Part shown: in pieces, positions 1-12,150 of the stretch
How positions within the stretch are numbered: position 1 is the stretch's first letter
Layout: each line of letters begins with the position of its first letter
Source of the DNA: Tomocerus qinae
Lineage: Eukaryota; Arthropoda; Collembola; Entomobryomorpha; Tomoceridae
Direction: 5' to 3'
DNA length: 64,000 nt
Assembly (NCBI GenBank): GCA_020055645.1
Contig: CM034546.1
Location: 53,134,001-53,198,000 of the forward strand
Program-made: the position numbers and the translations under genes
Notes under the pieces: model-generated
Seen by the model: only the letters and a program-made list of their open reading frames with translations
The model's database searches: none
What the model was told of the DNA's origin: nothing

Positions 1-2
1 GC

Positions 3-310
3 CACTCCAGCCGAAACCGCTCCAGCCGAAGCCGCTCCAGCCGAAACCGCTCCAGCCGAAACCGCTCCAGCCGAAGCCACTCCAGCCGAAACCGCTCCAG
101 CCGAAACCGCTCCAGCCGAAACCGCTCCAGCCGAAACCGCTCCAGCCGAAACCGCTCCAGCCAAAACCGCTCCAGCCGAAACCGCTCCAGCCGAAGCCAC
201 TCCAGCCGAAACCGCTCCAGCCGAAACCGCTCTCGAAACAATAGATCTCGATCAAGATCCCAATCTACCTCCCAAAGATCTGGAGCGCAAACGAGATCTA
301 GGAAGAAAAG
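3..310 (+). CDS. RS-rich coding exon, 3' part (gene enters from left)
   Basis: Reading from base 3 gives an uninterrupted arginine/serine-rich stretch built on a 15-bp unit that encodes Ser-Ser-Arg-Asn/Ser-Arg, about fifteen times. It then becomes less regular (SRNNRSRSRSQSTSQRS) and ends in RSRKKR. The exon stops at 310 with a good donor, AAG|GTATGA, in phase 2; translation past the donor meets a stop. RS domains of this kind occur in splicing factors and related nuclear proteins, where serine phosphorylation controls RNA and protein contacts. No RRM or kinase domain lies inside the window, so the family member cannot be named. The other two frames are also open within the pure repeat, but only this frame continues into the non-repetitive part and the donor site. 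Confidence 0.6.
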
Positions 311-538
311 GTATGAATTGAGTATTTCACTTCACTACTTACTTACATTGACCTACTGCTGACTATATTATTAACATTATACCTGCTAAATTATGTTTTA
401 ATTACACACTAACCTGTTGACAAATTATTTACACCAGTTAGCTTTCTGACTTTACATATACGTAGTAAACTTTCTCTATTAGTCTTACAATAATAATTTA
501 CAACTTACAATAATAATATGTACTGTGTTTTTGCTCAG

Positions 539-840
539 GGGTCGTTAAAACCAGTTTTCCTGCAAAATGCTCATACGAAACTCAATCGCCTTTCTAAGTA
601 CCTGGGAGAACGTCCTTATTTCGCCGGAGACAGAACTTGTATTTGCAGGACAATTTAAATGATAGATAACAATAATTAATATAAGAATTTGGTGTATTTA
701 CATTACAGTTAACATATGTGGACTTCGTGGTCTACGAATATTTGGATCAAATCAAAACTATTGAGCCGACTAAACAATCGATATGGCTACTTTTGGAGCA
801 TGAACGATTTTGTAAACATGAATTGATTCTGCAGAAATAG
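539..840 (+). pseudogene. Mu-class glutathione S-transferase C-terminal exons, probably broken
   Basis: Two exons encode the C-terminal helical domain of a cytosolic glutathione S-transferase. Exon A (539-634, acceptor TTGCTCAG) has the class-typical KLNRLSKYLGERPYFAGDR. Exon B (709-840, acceptor CATTACAG) continues with LTYVDFVVYEYLDQ, which matches the mu-class pattern in order and spacing. Both read in phase 0, yet the base pair after exon A is AC and not GT, so the donor looks lost. Exon B ends at a TAG about 20 residues earlier than a full mu-class C-terminus, and its last residues do not resemble the family. No N-terminal thioredoxin-fold exon was found upstream. It is most likely a truncated GST remnant. 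Confidence 0.65.
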
Positions 841-1315
841 AAGAGTATTTGCAACTTATTAACACAATTGTTTAAAAGATTTTGAACTGTTATGATTTCT
901 TCATCATTTATTTTATATGAATAATCAGCATCTATAGTTTATTAGTTTAATCTTTACCTATGTTGTTGAAAGTTGAAACCGAGTGGCGCGGCCTTCTCAT
1001 TAAAATACATTCAGTTTCATTGTAGGACAACAATATTGATTGCAACATGCAACTATTTCATAACTAAACAAAATGAAAATTTAAGAAAGTCTTTTAAGCT
1101 ATTGAAATTAGAATGACCAGTTTAATATCCAAAATCCAAACTTTGGATCACACAGACGTTTTTTATTCATAGTACTCATAGCTTAATTAAATTGACTGAA
1201 AATATTTAAAAGTATATTATGGGAAAGAATTTATACATTCATTAGCGGTATTTTAAGCAAATAATAATTTTGGATGTATAACCAAACGTTACATAAATTC
1301 TTGGTCAATGTATAT
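841..1315. other. No gene seen
   Basis: AT-rich sequence between the GST remnant and the SDA1 remnant. I see no coding pattern, no repeat with defined ends and no RNA gene. Confidence 0.5.
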
Positions 1316-3210
1316 TTATTCAAAATCGTCGCATTCTTCTTGCTTGATCCAATCAGGAACTTCGCTTTTAACGTCAATGTTGTCTTCAATGTCTTCAGAT
1401 GATTCATAGCTATGCTGTTGTTTGGATTCCTCTTCCTGGTCAATATCGTCTTCTTCTTCCTCATCAGTATCAACATATGTTGGTTCGCTTCTGACTTTTC
1501 TAGCTCGAGAACTTCTACGCAGCTGTTTCACCTTAGTTTTCGGGATGTCTTCCAAATCGCTATTTTCGACGTGTCGAAACGAGTCTTAGCATCGTTCCAA
1601 ACGTTTTTCCGGTATAACTCAATAAGAATATTCTAGTAAGTAGAGGAAAGACATTTACACCCAATTATGGAATTCATCGTTATTTTATCAATTATGACAG
1701 TAATCATATTATTTCACTTACAAGAGACATTTTAACAGCCTTCACATTACTTTCCTTCATCATGCTAAACATAAAATTTTGTAAAACCTGCATTCATAAA
1801 AATGTCATTGATTAACATCTGCATAACTGTAGTATTTAGTAACGTAACCAGTAAAGAATATCACAAAATTTAAGTTACCGTGTTTAATCTATGATTTTTA
1901 TTTTTTGAGTTGATATTTTTTATATCCGTAATGATGTGTGTGTGTCTGTAAATATATTTCCGCAAACCTTTGTCTTGACAATTTAGGAGCTTAAAAAACA
2001 AAGACAACAAATCTGAAGGTTCGACAAGCTATTTATTCCTCATCAGCACCAAGGATTTGCACGTTGTCTATTATCAAATAAAAATAATATATAATACCAA
2101 GTAATGATGCAGTAATGCAGTTATTATTTAAATTCGAATCAATTTAAAGTAAAACTACATATATAAAGAAAATTTTACCATTCGAATTTCATGATTTAAA
2201 ACAGTCGAATATTTAGTCAAAATATCCATTAGATTTTGAGGATACTTTTCTAGCTCCTGAATATAGCAATGGGAAACCTAAAAAATTACATCAAATCATC
2301 AATTCACAAAAATTGAAAACGTGACAGACATTGATAACACAAGAAACCGAAAGGAGTAGCTTGTATTATCAGCAGGTACAGATCTACAGCTGACAGCCAA
2401 TTGCGTCTTTTGGAAAGCTTGCGACCAAGCACGTATTTAGTAGGGGGGCGGGGGGGGCGCAGCGCCCCCCCTAAATCTGAGAAAAAGAGATTTTTTTCTC
2501 AAAAATGGTCAAAAATTGCAAAATTTTTTCGCGTTGATATAATTTTTGTTTCCGCCCCCCTTGAACAAATTTCTAGATACGTGCCTGCTTGCGACTACGA
2601 TAATTTGAGTTCTGAACTGATTCTACGTGGTTGTATTATAATTTATAACTGAATAGAAGGTGAGAATTTCAATTATAAATATTTTTACAAGCAATTTAAA
2701 ATTTTCAGTGGTAATAAAAATGATAGGCCAAGGCCAAACCAGTAACATTTAAAAAGTGTACAAATGTAACCAATACGGTAAAAGCAATTTAAAAAGTTTT
2801 ACTAACTGCATAGTATTAATTACTTTCTGGATGGTACAATGCAACTGCACCGAAGACACATTCTAATTTAATATCCATACATTATAATAGTATTTTTATT
2901 GACCTGAGCTAAAAACATCATGAGTTCATCGAGATCCTTATTGAATTCCCCAGGCTTTTGGAGAAAAATCCCTAAAATAGCCTCAAATCGGTCCTTTTGC
3001 TGCTTAAACTGAAATCAAACACATTCAATTATGATTTAATATTTAATAATTTTTGCACTGTCATAATATGAAGAATATTTATGGAAGAAGATACTTGTTT
3101 AGTGCATACTGCATACTTACTTCTTCCACATAACAAGTTCTATCTCGCTTGATAAGATTTTGAAGTTGTGGTAAGTTACTCGGCAACTGATTATTATGCC
3201 GTCGAGACAT
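1316..3210 (-). pseudogene. SDAD1: SDA1 (SDAD1) homolog, 5' exons only, with premature stop
   Basis: SDA1 is a nucleolar protein needed for export of the 60S ribosomal subunit. Five exons read from high to low coordinate match the N-terminal third of the family: 3210-3121 (start Met, [14 protein letters not shown]), 3008-2904 (DLDELMMFLAQ), 2277-2179 (VSHCY), 2067-1879 ([16 protein letters not shown]) and 1787-1722 (VLQNFMFSMMKESNVKA). All are phase 0 with GT donors and AG acceptors. A sixth exon starts at 1632 with the family-typical ELYRKNVWNDAKT, then homology stops abruptly. Downstream on the same strand, in another frame, lies an unrelated basic-acidic tail (RRSSRARK followed by an Asp/Glu-rich stretch) ending at 1316. 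Exon 4 carries an in-frame TAG at 2029-2031. The rest of the family's roughly 700 residues is absent. This is a truncated duplicate. Confidence 0.8.
2426..2587. mobile_element. hAT-type MITE, CAAGCACGTAT family, 8-bp TSD
   Basis: A 162-bp element in the SDA1 intron between exons 2 and 3. Ends are CAAGCACGTATTTAG and the complement of CAGGCACGTATCTAG, flanked by the direct repeat CTTGCGAC (2418-2425 and 2588-2595). Inside the ends are G-runs and C-runs that extend the fold. No coding capacity. TIRs starting CA with an 8-bp TSD fit non-autonomous hAT elements. Confidence 0.75.
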
Positions 3211-3780
3211 CTGAATGAAACCTAAAAACACCAAAATGTCAATGAACAACGAATGGAATGCAATGTTTAAGGCAATAACAATAATAATTTAATTTTAATT
3301 TTAATAATATTTTAAATTTAAAGGTAAATGTGATACCAATATTTCATATAAGTTGATTCCTAAAATACAAATAAAATAATTCATGAAATAATTAACTGTT
3401 GAACGACCGGCTGTTGATATTCAATATTTGATACACAAATGACCAAGCATAAGTAAATTATGAAAATAATGAAAATTAGAACAAGAAAATACCTTTTGTT
3501 TATATGATAGTATGCTGAAAAGTAGGGATGAATTTTACCTTTTGTTGACAATAAAAATAAATTTAAACAATTACTATCAAACTTTCTATCAATAGACGTT
3601 TCCCACAATTCCAGGATAACACAGGCAGGTACTGTAACCATTTCGATACCTATTCATGTTAATTTAGTGACCGGTCACCAATCGTGGGAAACCTCTATTA
3701 CTATCGACAAAAGTTCTTGAATGAATGAAACTAAATATACCGCGTGTTAGTTGGGATGAAGAAAGCACATGGCAAATGTC

Positions 3781-5536
3781 GGGTAAATCCAGCTAGCCGA
3801 ATCCGAAGGTCCAGGTAGCCGAAGCCGAAGGTCCAGCTAGCCGACGCCGAAGGATGACACCCGAAGCCGAAGGTCCAGGTAGCCGAAGCCGAAGGTATCA
3901 GCTAGCCGAAGCCAAAGAATGTACCAGGTAGCCGAAGTTCCGAAGGTCCAGCTACCCGAAATCAGAAGGTCCAGCTAGCCGAAGCCGAAGTACCAGCTAG
4001 CCGACTCGAAGGTCCCGCTACCCGAAGCCGAAGGGATAAGTGAATCTACCCGAAGCCGAAGGTCCCGCTACCCGAAGCCGAAGGGATAAGTGAATCTACC
4101 CGAAACCGAAAGTCCCGCTACCAGAAGCCAAAGGTCCAGCTACCCGAAGCCGAAGTACCAGCTACCCGAAGCCGAAGTACCAGCTACCCGAAGCCGAAGG
4201 TCCCGCTACCCGAAGGTCCAGCTACCCGAAGCCGAAGGTCTAGCTACCCGAAGCCGAAGGTCTAGCTACCCTAAGCCGAAAGTCCAGCTACCCGAAGCCG
4301 AAGGTCCAGCTACCCGAAGCCGAAGGTCTAGCTACCCGAAGGTCTAGCTACCCGAAGCCGAAAGTCCAGCTACCCGAAGCCGAAGGTCCAGCTACCCGAA
4401 GCCGAAGGTCCAGCGACCCGAAGCCGAAGTACCAGCTACCCGAAGCCGAAAGTCCAGCTACCCGAAGCCGAAGGTCCAGCTACCCGAAGCCGAAGGTCCA
4501 GCTACCCGAAGCCGAAGTACCAGCTACCCGAAGCCGAAGAATGTACCAGGTAGCCGAAGTTCCGAAGGTCCAGCTACCCGAAATCAGAAGGTCCAGCTAG
4601 CTGAAGCCGAAGTACCAGCTAGCCGACTCGAAGGTCCAGCTACCCGAATTCAGAAGGTCCAGCTAGCCGAAATTTCCACCTTTTAAAAATTTGAAATTCA
4701 ATAATCTGGAACAGTCAATAATTACGTTGTACAATTTCCAATCTAGTTTTGGGGATTTAATGACTGCAAAAATGGTAACTTTAAACCCCAATTAAAGGGA
4801 CTTATCTAATTTTTTAAATATAAATAATGTACAGATTTTCGGTATAAAGGTGGAAATTATGTTACTGCAGTTTGTTTTATGACTATTGAAAGGGCGAATC
4901 AAATAAAGCCTAGTCGCCCTACTCAGCCGATCTAAATATGAATACATAGTAGTTTTTGGTACGTAATAGATTTAAGTACTTGATGCAGTTTAGTTTTATG
5001 TATCCTTTGAGTAGCTGGTATTTCGGCTTTGGGTAGCTGGTACTTCGGCTTCGGGTAGCTGGACCTTCGGCTTCGGGTAGCTGGTACTTCGGCTTCGGGT
5101 AGCTGGACCTTCGGCTTCGGGTAGCTGGTACTTCGGGTTCGGGTAGCTGGACCTTCGGCTTCGGGTAGCTGGACCTTCGGCTTTGGGTGTCATCCTTCGG
5201 CTTCGGGCAGCGGGACCTTCGGCTTCGGCTAGCTGGACCTTCTGATTTCGGGTAGCTGGACCTTCGAGTCGGGTAGCTGGTACTTCGGCTTCGGCTAGCT
5301 GGACCTTCTGATTTCGGGTAGCTGGATCTTCGGAACTTCGGCTACCTGGTACATTCTTCGGCTTCGGCTAGCTGGTACCTTCGGCTTCGGCTACCTGGAC
5401 CTTCGGATTCGGCTAGCTGGACCTTCGGCTTCGGCTGCCTGGACCTTCGGCTTCGGGTGTCAACCTTCGGCTTCGGCTAGCTGGACCTTCGGCTTCGGCT
5501 AGCTGGACCTTCGGATTCGGCTAGCTGGATTTACCC
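3781..5536. mobile_element. Foldback-type element with satellite-array termini, 9-bp TSD
   Basis: The element runs from GGGTAAATCC to its complement GGATTTACCC and is flanked by the 9-bp direct repeat GCAAATGTC (3772-3780 and 5537-5545). The left arm (3781 to about 4670) is a tandem array of degenerate units of about 15-24 bp around CCGAAGCCGAAGGTCCAGCTA. The right arm (about 5010-5536) is the same array on the opposite strand. A unique AT-rich spacer of about 340 bp lies between. There is no transposase gene; open frames in the array are a by-product of a repeat length divisible by three. Long inverted termini made of tandem repeats plus a 9-bp TSD match the architecture of Drosophila Foldback elements; relation by sequence is not shown. 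Confidence 0.8.
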
Positions 5537-5545
5537 GCAAATGTC

Positions 5546-5884
5546 GCACATGTTTAGGGGGTGGTAGAGCAAGGAGACGTTATAGAGCAAAACTAATGGG
5601 CACCAAAATGCAAGCAAAACAGAATCTAGGCTACAATACAAATGAATGCTATGATGCATCAAGCAAAACTTTCAGTCTAATTTAATAATCCCCCTTCTGG
5701 AATTGTAATTTTACATTATTATTTAGCGAATTAATATTATTCAATAGAAATAGAATAACATACATTTTTGGCATTTTCACCAGTAAATATATTTTGCTTT
5801 TCAAGACAACTGTGCACAATTTACGTTTACAGGAGAAAGATTGACCTGTTGGCTATTCGCGGCCTATAAGCGAGACACTGAGAC
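5546..5884. other. No gene seen
   Basis: Unremarkable AT-rich sequence between the foldback element and the next MITE; only the 8-bp TSD of that MITE at 5877-5884. Confidence 0.4.
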
Positions 5885-6101
5885 CAAGCAAGTATACAGA
5901 ACTGAGTTTCGGAGGGGGCTAAGATTTCCAAATCTTTTGGATGTTTTTTGACGGAAATGAATGAAAAAAGGCCTAAAAAAAGGCAAATAATTGCGAAATT
6001 TTTTGCAATTTTGAGAAAAAATGCCCCTTTTCAGCTTAACCCAGCTTCAGGGGGGGGGGCGGCTTCAGCCCGTAAACCCCATCCCTCAACACATGTCCTT
6101 G
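5885..6101. mobile_element. hAT-type MITE, diverged CAAG-end family, 8-bp TSD
   Basis: A 217-bp element with ends CAAGCAAGTATACAG and the complement of CAAGGACATGTGTTG, flanked by ACTGAGAC on both sides (5877-5884 and 6102-6109). Like the elements at 2426 and 46120 it has runs of G and a self-complementary T/A-rich middle, but its termini are more diverged. Non-coding. Confidence 0.65.
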
Positions 6102-6109
6102 ACTGAGAC

Positions 6110-7280
6110 ATTAAAAAGGTAAACCCAATAGCCCATTTTCCGTCCATAAACCATTAGGAGGTCGGCCGAAAGTTAAAATCCAAATCCAACTTGATATTCT
6201 TCAATCCTCTGTTCGGTTAGGTTAGGATCAGGTCATTCGAAAAAATGAATTTTAAACACCAAATTATATCAAATCAAATCATAATTATCATTAGTGCATC
6301 AAAGACTCCACTCCAATTGTCAGGTTGTGCCTGTTTTAGCTGCGTGCCTATTTTGCTTGTGTTTTGGGATTTGCAATATTTTGTTGTACAGTTTAACGTT
6401 GGTAAAAGTAAGAGTGGTCGGTATTCCCGCATATTTTTGTCATGTGTCTTTATCTATGAAACGGGGGAATCCTTCCTGTCGAAGAAAAGATCTCTATTCT
6501 TGTAGTTTACCCGGGTAAACCCATTTCCTAACCTGTCGCAGTATTTAGAAAATACGCTGGTTGGAAAGGGTTTACCTTTTTACTCATCTCGGAGAGAGAA
6601 ATGCCCTGCGTAATTGAGTAGGGAAAAATTTAAGCCTGATTAATACACAGGGCACGAATTCTCTCCCAAAACAGCACATATTTCCGGGTGCGGCAAAGGC
6701 CGCCTTTGAAGAGTATGGAGTGTACGTTACACATTACGTGGCGGAATAAAAGTGACGTACTACACTAAAATTCGCCGTGCGGTGGTAGTTGAATTTTTTT
6801 TCCACTAGATACCACTTGTGCTCGTCTCATCTCGCCTCTCTCGTTTTAGTAGAAAGCATAGCTACTATTCTTGCATCTTTTCATTTTCAACTTCATCTCC
6901 AATCTCTGATTTCATTCATCAGCTATTTTGTCATTGTGTCCATTCTGTGTCACTGTCAGTCAGTCAGAGCATCTGGATTTCTCTTACTAATCATTCATAT
7001 ATTCAATCATCCATCATCAATATTTAGTACCTAATAAATGACTAGTGACTGGCAAACAAATGACAAATTATGATAAATTCTAAGTTGTAGTAAGTGTACA
7101 CACACACACACACACATAGTCACAGTGTATTAAAATCACTATCGGTCATCGTCATCAGTCATCGGCATTGGTTTAATACATTTACCCTGTCATATATTTT
7201 TATCGTTTATCCATTTATCTTCTATTGTCTATTTTTTAATATTTTAATACGTCAGCATTGAAATATAATTTTGAATTTGC
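6110..7280. other. Upstream region of MSH6; no gene recognised
   Basis: Mixed sequence that should hold the promoter and 5' untranslated exon of the MSH6 gene, since an acceptor (TTTGCAG, ending 7282) lies 13 bp before the start codon. I could not pick out the first exon or a core promoter with confidence. A short CA repeat lies at 7098-7116. Confidence 0.4.
7098..7116. repeat. CA dinucleotide microsatellite
   Basis: Uninterrupted alternating CA over about 19 bp. Confidence 0.8.
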
Positions 7281-7295
7281 AGACTGTCAAAGAAC

Positions 7296-10200
7296 ATGGA
7301 CAAGAAGGGAATGAAACAAAGTTCCATTTTAACTTTCTTCTCGAAATCCCCAAAGTCAGCTGCTGCATCACCGGTAGTCACTAATGGATCATCTTCAGTC
7401 ACTAGCAATGGATCTAGTGCACTCAAGAACAAGTCACCGGCTGTTGCCAGCAAGTCTTCCCATTCATCTTCCAATGGAACTCCAAAAAGAGATATGTCGA
7501 CTCTAAAAGGCGGAGTGGCACAAAAGGCAGCTAAACGAAACAAAATAATTTACAGTAATACAATTATTTACTAAAGTTATTAAGTTTGCAGTTAATGTAA
7601 CGATATGACATGAGTACAATATGTATTATATTTGCAGTTAATACTATCAATTTTTAAAGTTTTCACTAGTTATTAATTGCGCAATTATTTTTAAGACATA
7701 AGAATGCTAAATATACTTCTTTCAATTTCATTTCGCAGGTAGCAGCGATGAAGAAAAAAAACCAGCTCCTAAAAAGGCAAAATCTAGCATTTCTGAAACG
7801 CCAACAGAAAATAAAAAATCTAAGAAAACAACCAAAAACTCTTCGTCGTCAAAACGTATGGAAAATCAATATTATTATATTATGAAAGTATTTTTATTTA
7901 TTTGTTGTTTTAAAATCCTTCATGGGTTCTATTTTTGCGTTAAAGTTGTTTCGATATTATATTTATGATGCTATTCGCACTAATTTTTAATACTTAATTT
8001 GTAAAATGGTTTAGAAGACGCAGATGATAGTTTCTCTCCTGAGGAGGACGTCAGTTCTTCCGAGGATTATAGCTCCGAGGATTATAGCTCCGAGGTTTCA
8101 GAACCAGAAGCAGAATCCGAAGACGATGTTCCTCGTCGAAAGCCTGCCAAAGGCAAGAAAATCAACACTCCAAGTGGATCAAATAAGAAGGCAATCTCAT
8201 CATATTCATCTCCAGCTGTAAACAAGAAGTCAATCTCATCTCCAGCTGTAAACAGAAAATCAATCTCTTCTCCTGCTGCTAGCTTAAAGAATAATAAGAC
8301 ACCAGCCACCCCAAGTACAAACGATAATGCTGACAACGAGCAGTGGGAGCACTTAAGTTTTGTGTGGATGCGACCAGAAAATCTCAAAGATAGAAAAAAG
8401 CGAAAGATGAGTCATCCTGATTATGATCCTACAAGTTTGGATATTCCTCTGGAATTCCTAAGCACACGTACTCCTGTAAGATTTATAATTATTACTGCAT
8501 TGGAATATTATCGCCGAAAGTAGTAAACAAATATTTTTTAATTGTAATTAGGGGCATCGTCAGTGGTGGATGTTTAAACGGGATCACTTCGATACTGTAT
8601 TGTTTTTTAAAGTTGGAAAGTTTTATGAATTGTATCACATGGATGCTGTCATTGGCAATCGTGAGTTAGGCATCATATTTATGAAGGTAAAGTGACTTTT
8701 CTGTTAATAGTTCAATTACTATTGTTTTCTACGAAAAACAAATGTAATATTGTGAATCTATTTAGGGTGCTTTTGCTCACAGTGGATTTCCGGAACAGTC
8801 TTATTCTTATTTTGCTTCCACATTGGTAGAAAAAGGTTATAAAGTTGCTAGAATTGAGCAAGTTGAAACTCCCGACATGTTGGAAGCTCGGTGTAAAAGT
8901 AAGAAAAAACATTACACAATAATTACATTTCTATTACACTTAAGTAGTATATAGTGTATTACCCTACTCAAATATCTTTTCCAGCTCATTTTTAATCCTA
9001 TTAATTGAAAAAAATAGTCAAGAACAAAAGAACAATTAATAGGATTAAAAATAAGATGTAAAAGATAATTGAATGGGGTAATATAACAACTAGGCAAAAA
9101 TAGGTATTAAAACGTTCTCCTTTTGTTGTTGGTATTTATCATTTTAGAAGCAGGAAAGAAGGAAAAAGTAGTCAATCGTGCCATTTGCGAAATTTCAACG
9201 AAAGGAGTTCGATTACCTTCATTTCAAAATGCTGACTCGAGCGCAGACTCGCACATTGCTCCCGAGGCATCTTATTTTTATTGCATAATAGAGAAACAAA
9301 AGACTGAAAATGAAGTAAGGAAGCATCTAATATAATATGCATTAAACACTTTTAAGAGTGCTACAAAATTAAATTCTATTAATTTGATAAAATACGCTGA
9401 AATTCTCGAGTATGGAGTTTGTTTTGTCAATACAAGTGTCGGAACGTTCTTCCTTGCCCAGTTCACCGATGGAGTCAAACGATCTCGATTGACAACCATG
9501 CTTTCTAAATATCCACCTGTTCAAGTATAATAAGATTACTCCATATATAAGTTATAAAGGCAGATGAGTCTTATAATATGGTTCAGTTTTTAGCGTTGTT
9601 ATTATAATTTGTATTTATTTGTCTGTTCCTCAGATTGTTTATTGTAAGAGTCCAAATGAAACCCTTTTGACAGATGAAGGTCTTAAAATGTTCAACAGTG
9701 TGAATGATGTAAGAGTTGAAACGATGACATCCGATAAGTTTTGGGAGCCGCAAAAGACAGTAGATTTTTTTGTTGAGCAAAAACTATTTGTTGACGAAAA
9801 AACCGGCCACTGCTCATTTCCTGAAGTATTTGAAAACTTTATTCACGGCGGTAATATATTTTTTAGCATTTTTAACAGATCCATAGTAGATCAAGTTTAT
9901 CATCAATTTTTTATTAATTATGTCAGATCCTCAATCTGCAGAGGGGTTCATGATTAACCATGAAGACTGGGGACTTGGTTTAAAGTGCTTGGGTGGCGTT
10001 ATTCAATATTTGGCTGACTGTCGTTGTCACATTGATCTGCTTGTCCCTTGGCAGATTTGAATTGTATTATCCGATGGAGCATTTGAATGACGTTCCAACC
10101 AACGTCAATACAGTTTCTACCAAAAGAGCTTTCATGGTAATTTAATTTATATTTCCTTTTAAATTTCAATTTAATTATTAATTTAATTATGTATTATTTT

Positions 10201-11848
10201 ATTTAATTATAAATTAGTTGCCTTAATTATTAATTAGTTGCCTTAATTATTAATTAGTTAATTTAAATTATGAATTAATTCATTAAATTATTTTTATAAT
10301 TTTTAATCCTAATAATCTTATTTTGTTTTATTTTTTTAATTTTAGACGATTGACTCTGTGACGTTAAAAACTTTGGAAATTGTCGAGGGTCCTAACAAAT
10401 ATACTGTCTGTACTTGATCGTTGTCGAACTCCATTTGGAAAGCGATTACTGAGAATTTGGCTATGTCAACCATTAGGCGAAGCCAGTTGCATCGAACAGC
10501 GTCTTGGCGCTATTGAAAATTTAATGAATCTGGAAGATTTGAGTGAAAAACTCACTTCGACTTTAACTTCGATTCCTGACTTGGAAAGACTTGTTAATAA
10601 GTAAGATAAATTGTGATTGCCACTGAAAGAAATATTATTTAACACAAAAAAATGGAATTGTTTTGGAATTTTCTAGAATGTACATTTTGGGGAGTGAACA
10701 TCGTAGTACTCTCCATCCTGATGGACAAGCTCAGCTTTATGAATTTATAAAATATTCAAAAAATAGAATTTTTGACTTTGTCAACTTACTCAAGGGAATG
10801 AAAAAATGACGTAGTTCCATATCTTTAATGAAATCGGGTAAACAATTAAGAAATTATGGTTTACGTATTAGTATAATATGGTATACAACTTTTAACATTC
10901 AACATTCTAAACAGATTTTAAAAAGGGCATCCAGTCTGATATGCTTTTTAAGCTGGTTAATGAATTTCCTGATTTGGACGATTTCTTGGAATATTTTGAT
11001 GTAAATTCATAATATATATAACAAAAGTAGTTAGATGATTAGATATGAATTATAGTATGCAAATGTTACGTATTTTATAGCGGGCATTTAATCCGGACGC
11101 TGCGGTAAAGGAAGGACGTATTATTCCAACAAAAGGATCTTGCATCGAGTATGATAACGCATTGGAGGAAATAGAAGACATTAAACACGAATCGGTTGTC
11201 TATATAAAGAAGCTAAGCAATGAATACAATTGCAAAGCTGAATATTTCGGCAACGATAAGAAACGATTTCAAATCCAAATGCCAGAGAAAATAAAAGTGC
11301 CCATGTCTTTCAAAATGAGTTCTTCCAAAAAAGGTTTCAAGAGATATACAAATGATAAATCCGAGGTAAGTCAATTTAATCATACTAAATACATACCTTT
11401 TTATTTGTACATTGACACAGTACAGAATTTATATAAAAATAATACACTGTATTCAATTCAATGGAGTAACAACCCCTTTACAAATGTTGTTTGTAGGATT
11501 TCTTAAAACGAATAATTGCAGCGGAGAAAAACCGTGATTTTGTATTAACTGACGTTACCCGACAGATGTTTTGGCAGTTTGATCAAAGGTTACCATATTT
11601 CTGAGCTATTTAATTGCTTTCAACAGGAATTATTCTAAATTCATTATGTAGAAATAAATATTTATTTTGTTTTTAGCCGTGAGCTCTGGATTACAGCTAT
11701 TAAGTGAATCGCAGTTTTGGATGTATTGTTGTCTTTGACAAAATACTCAAAAAGTCATGACATGTGTCGTCCAATTTTACGCGATTCCGAGGAGCCATTC
11801 CTAAAGATTGTACAAGGTCGTCATCCATCGTTTTTCTCGGATACATAC
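7296..11848 (+). pseudogene. MSH6: MSH6 mismatch-repair gene, exons 1-15a, several lesions
   Basis: MSH6 pairs with MSH2 as MutS-alpha to recognise base mismatches. The start at 7296 follows a splice acceptor; residues 8-14 (QSSILTFF) are a PCNA-interacting box. A Ser/Lys-rich linker (exons 1-3) follows, then the mismatch-binding domain: [14 protein letters not shown] in exon 4 (8552-8686) holds the family Phe-x-Glu element, and HSGFPE is in exon 5. Connector and lever exons run to 11848. Exons: 7296-7554, 7739-7855, 8015-8475, 8552-8686, 8766-8898, 9148-9314, 9357-9524, 9634-9850, 9927-10136, 10345-10600, 10677-10837, 10915-11000, 11081-11365, 11497-11588, 11677-11848. Lesions: frameshift at about 10041-10050 (before FELYYPMEHL), frameshift at about 10384-10390 (before TNILSVLDRCRTPFGKRLL), TGA at 10807-10809 and TGA at 11705-11707, where human MSH6 has Cys before IAVLDVLL. 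Both frameshifts fit one extra base in a C or G run. Confidence 0.9.
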
Positions 11849-12126
11849 TGTTGTATTATGATGAGCAATTATGACACAAATTGCTGCGATAATAAACTAC
11901 GACTTTATTAAGAGACATTCAGAAACAAAGTACAGAACAAAAAGATAAAGTACATACATATTACATACATAAGATGAGAAGAGACGAATGAACTGAAAAC
12001 GCCCCTAAGTCACCAAGGTTAAGATCAGATCAGCGTACGTGCAGATCTGAGCTTGCAGTAATTACTTCACACTGCATTACTGTACACTACATATATTTAT
12101 ATGAACAGAGATATAAATATACTACA
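11849..12126 (-). repeat. 3' LTR of the Gypsy element
   Basis: 278 bp, no difference seen from the other LTR. It abuts a purine-rich tract on the internal side. Confidence 0.9.
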
Positions 12127-12138
12127 TTTCCTCCACAC
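12127..12138 (-). promoter_or_regulatory. Polypurine tract
   Basis: Immediately inside the 3' LTR the minus strand reads GTGTGGAGGAAA, as expected for the plus-strand primer of reverse transcription. Confidence 0.6.
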
Positions 12139-12150
12139 TTATTAAGAACA

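Noticed and set aside
2401-2652. Open frame overlapping the 2426-2587 MITE
   Set aside because: It crosses the MITE ends and target duplications, so it is a chance frame.
4090-4347. Open frame in the foldback array rich in Pro, Arg and Ser
   Set aside because: It is made purely of the tandem array, with unit lengths divisible by three; the opposite arm gives a similar frame on the other strand. No start context, no splice context.
9619-9957. Reading the MSH6 exon at 9634 as continuing past 9850
   Set aside because: Homology to MSH6 ends at the GTAATA donor at 9851; the rest is intron.
10041-10390. Programmed +1 frameshifting in MSH6
   Set aside because: Two separate shifts at C and G runs plus stops elsewhere fit decay or local sequence error better; no known frameshifting in MSH6.
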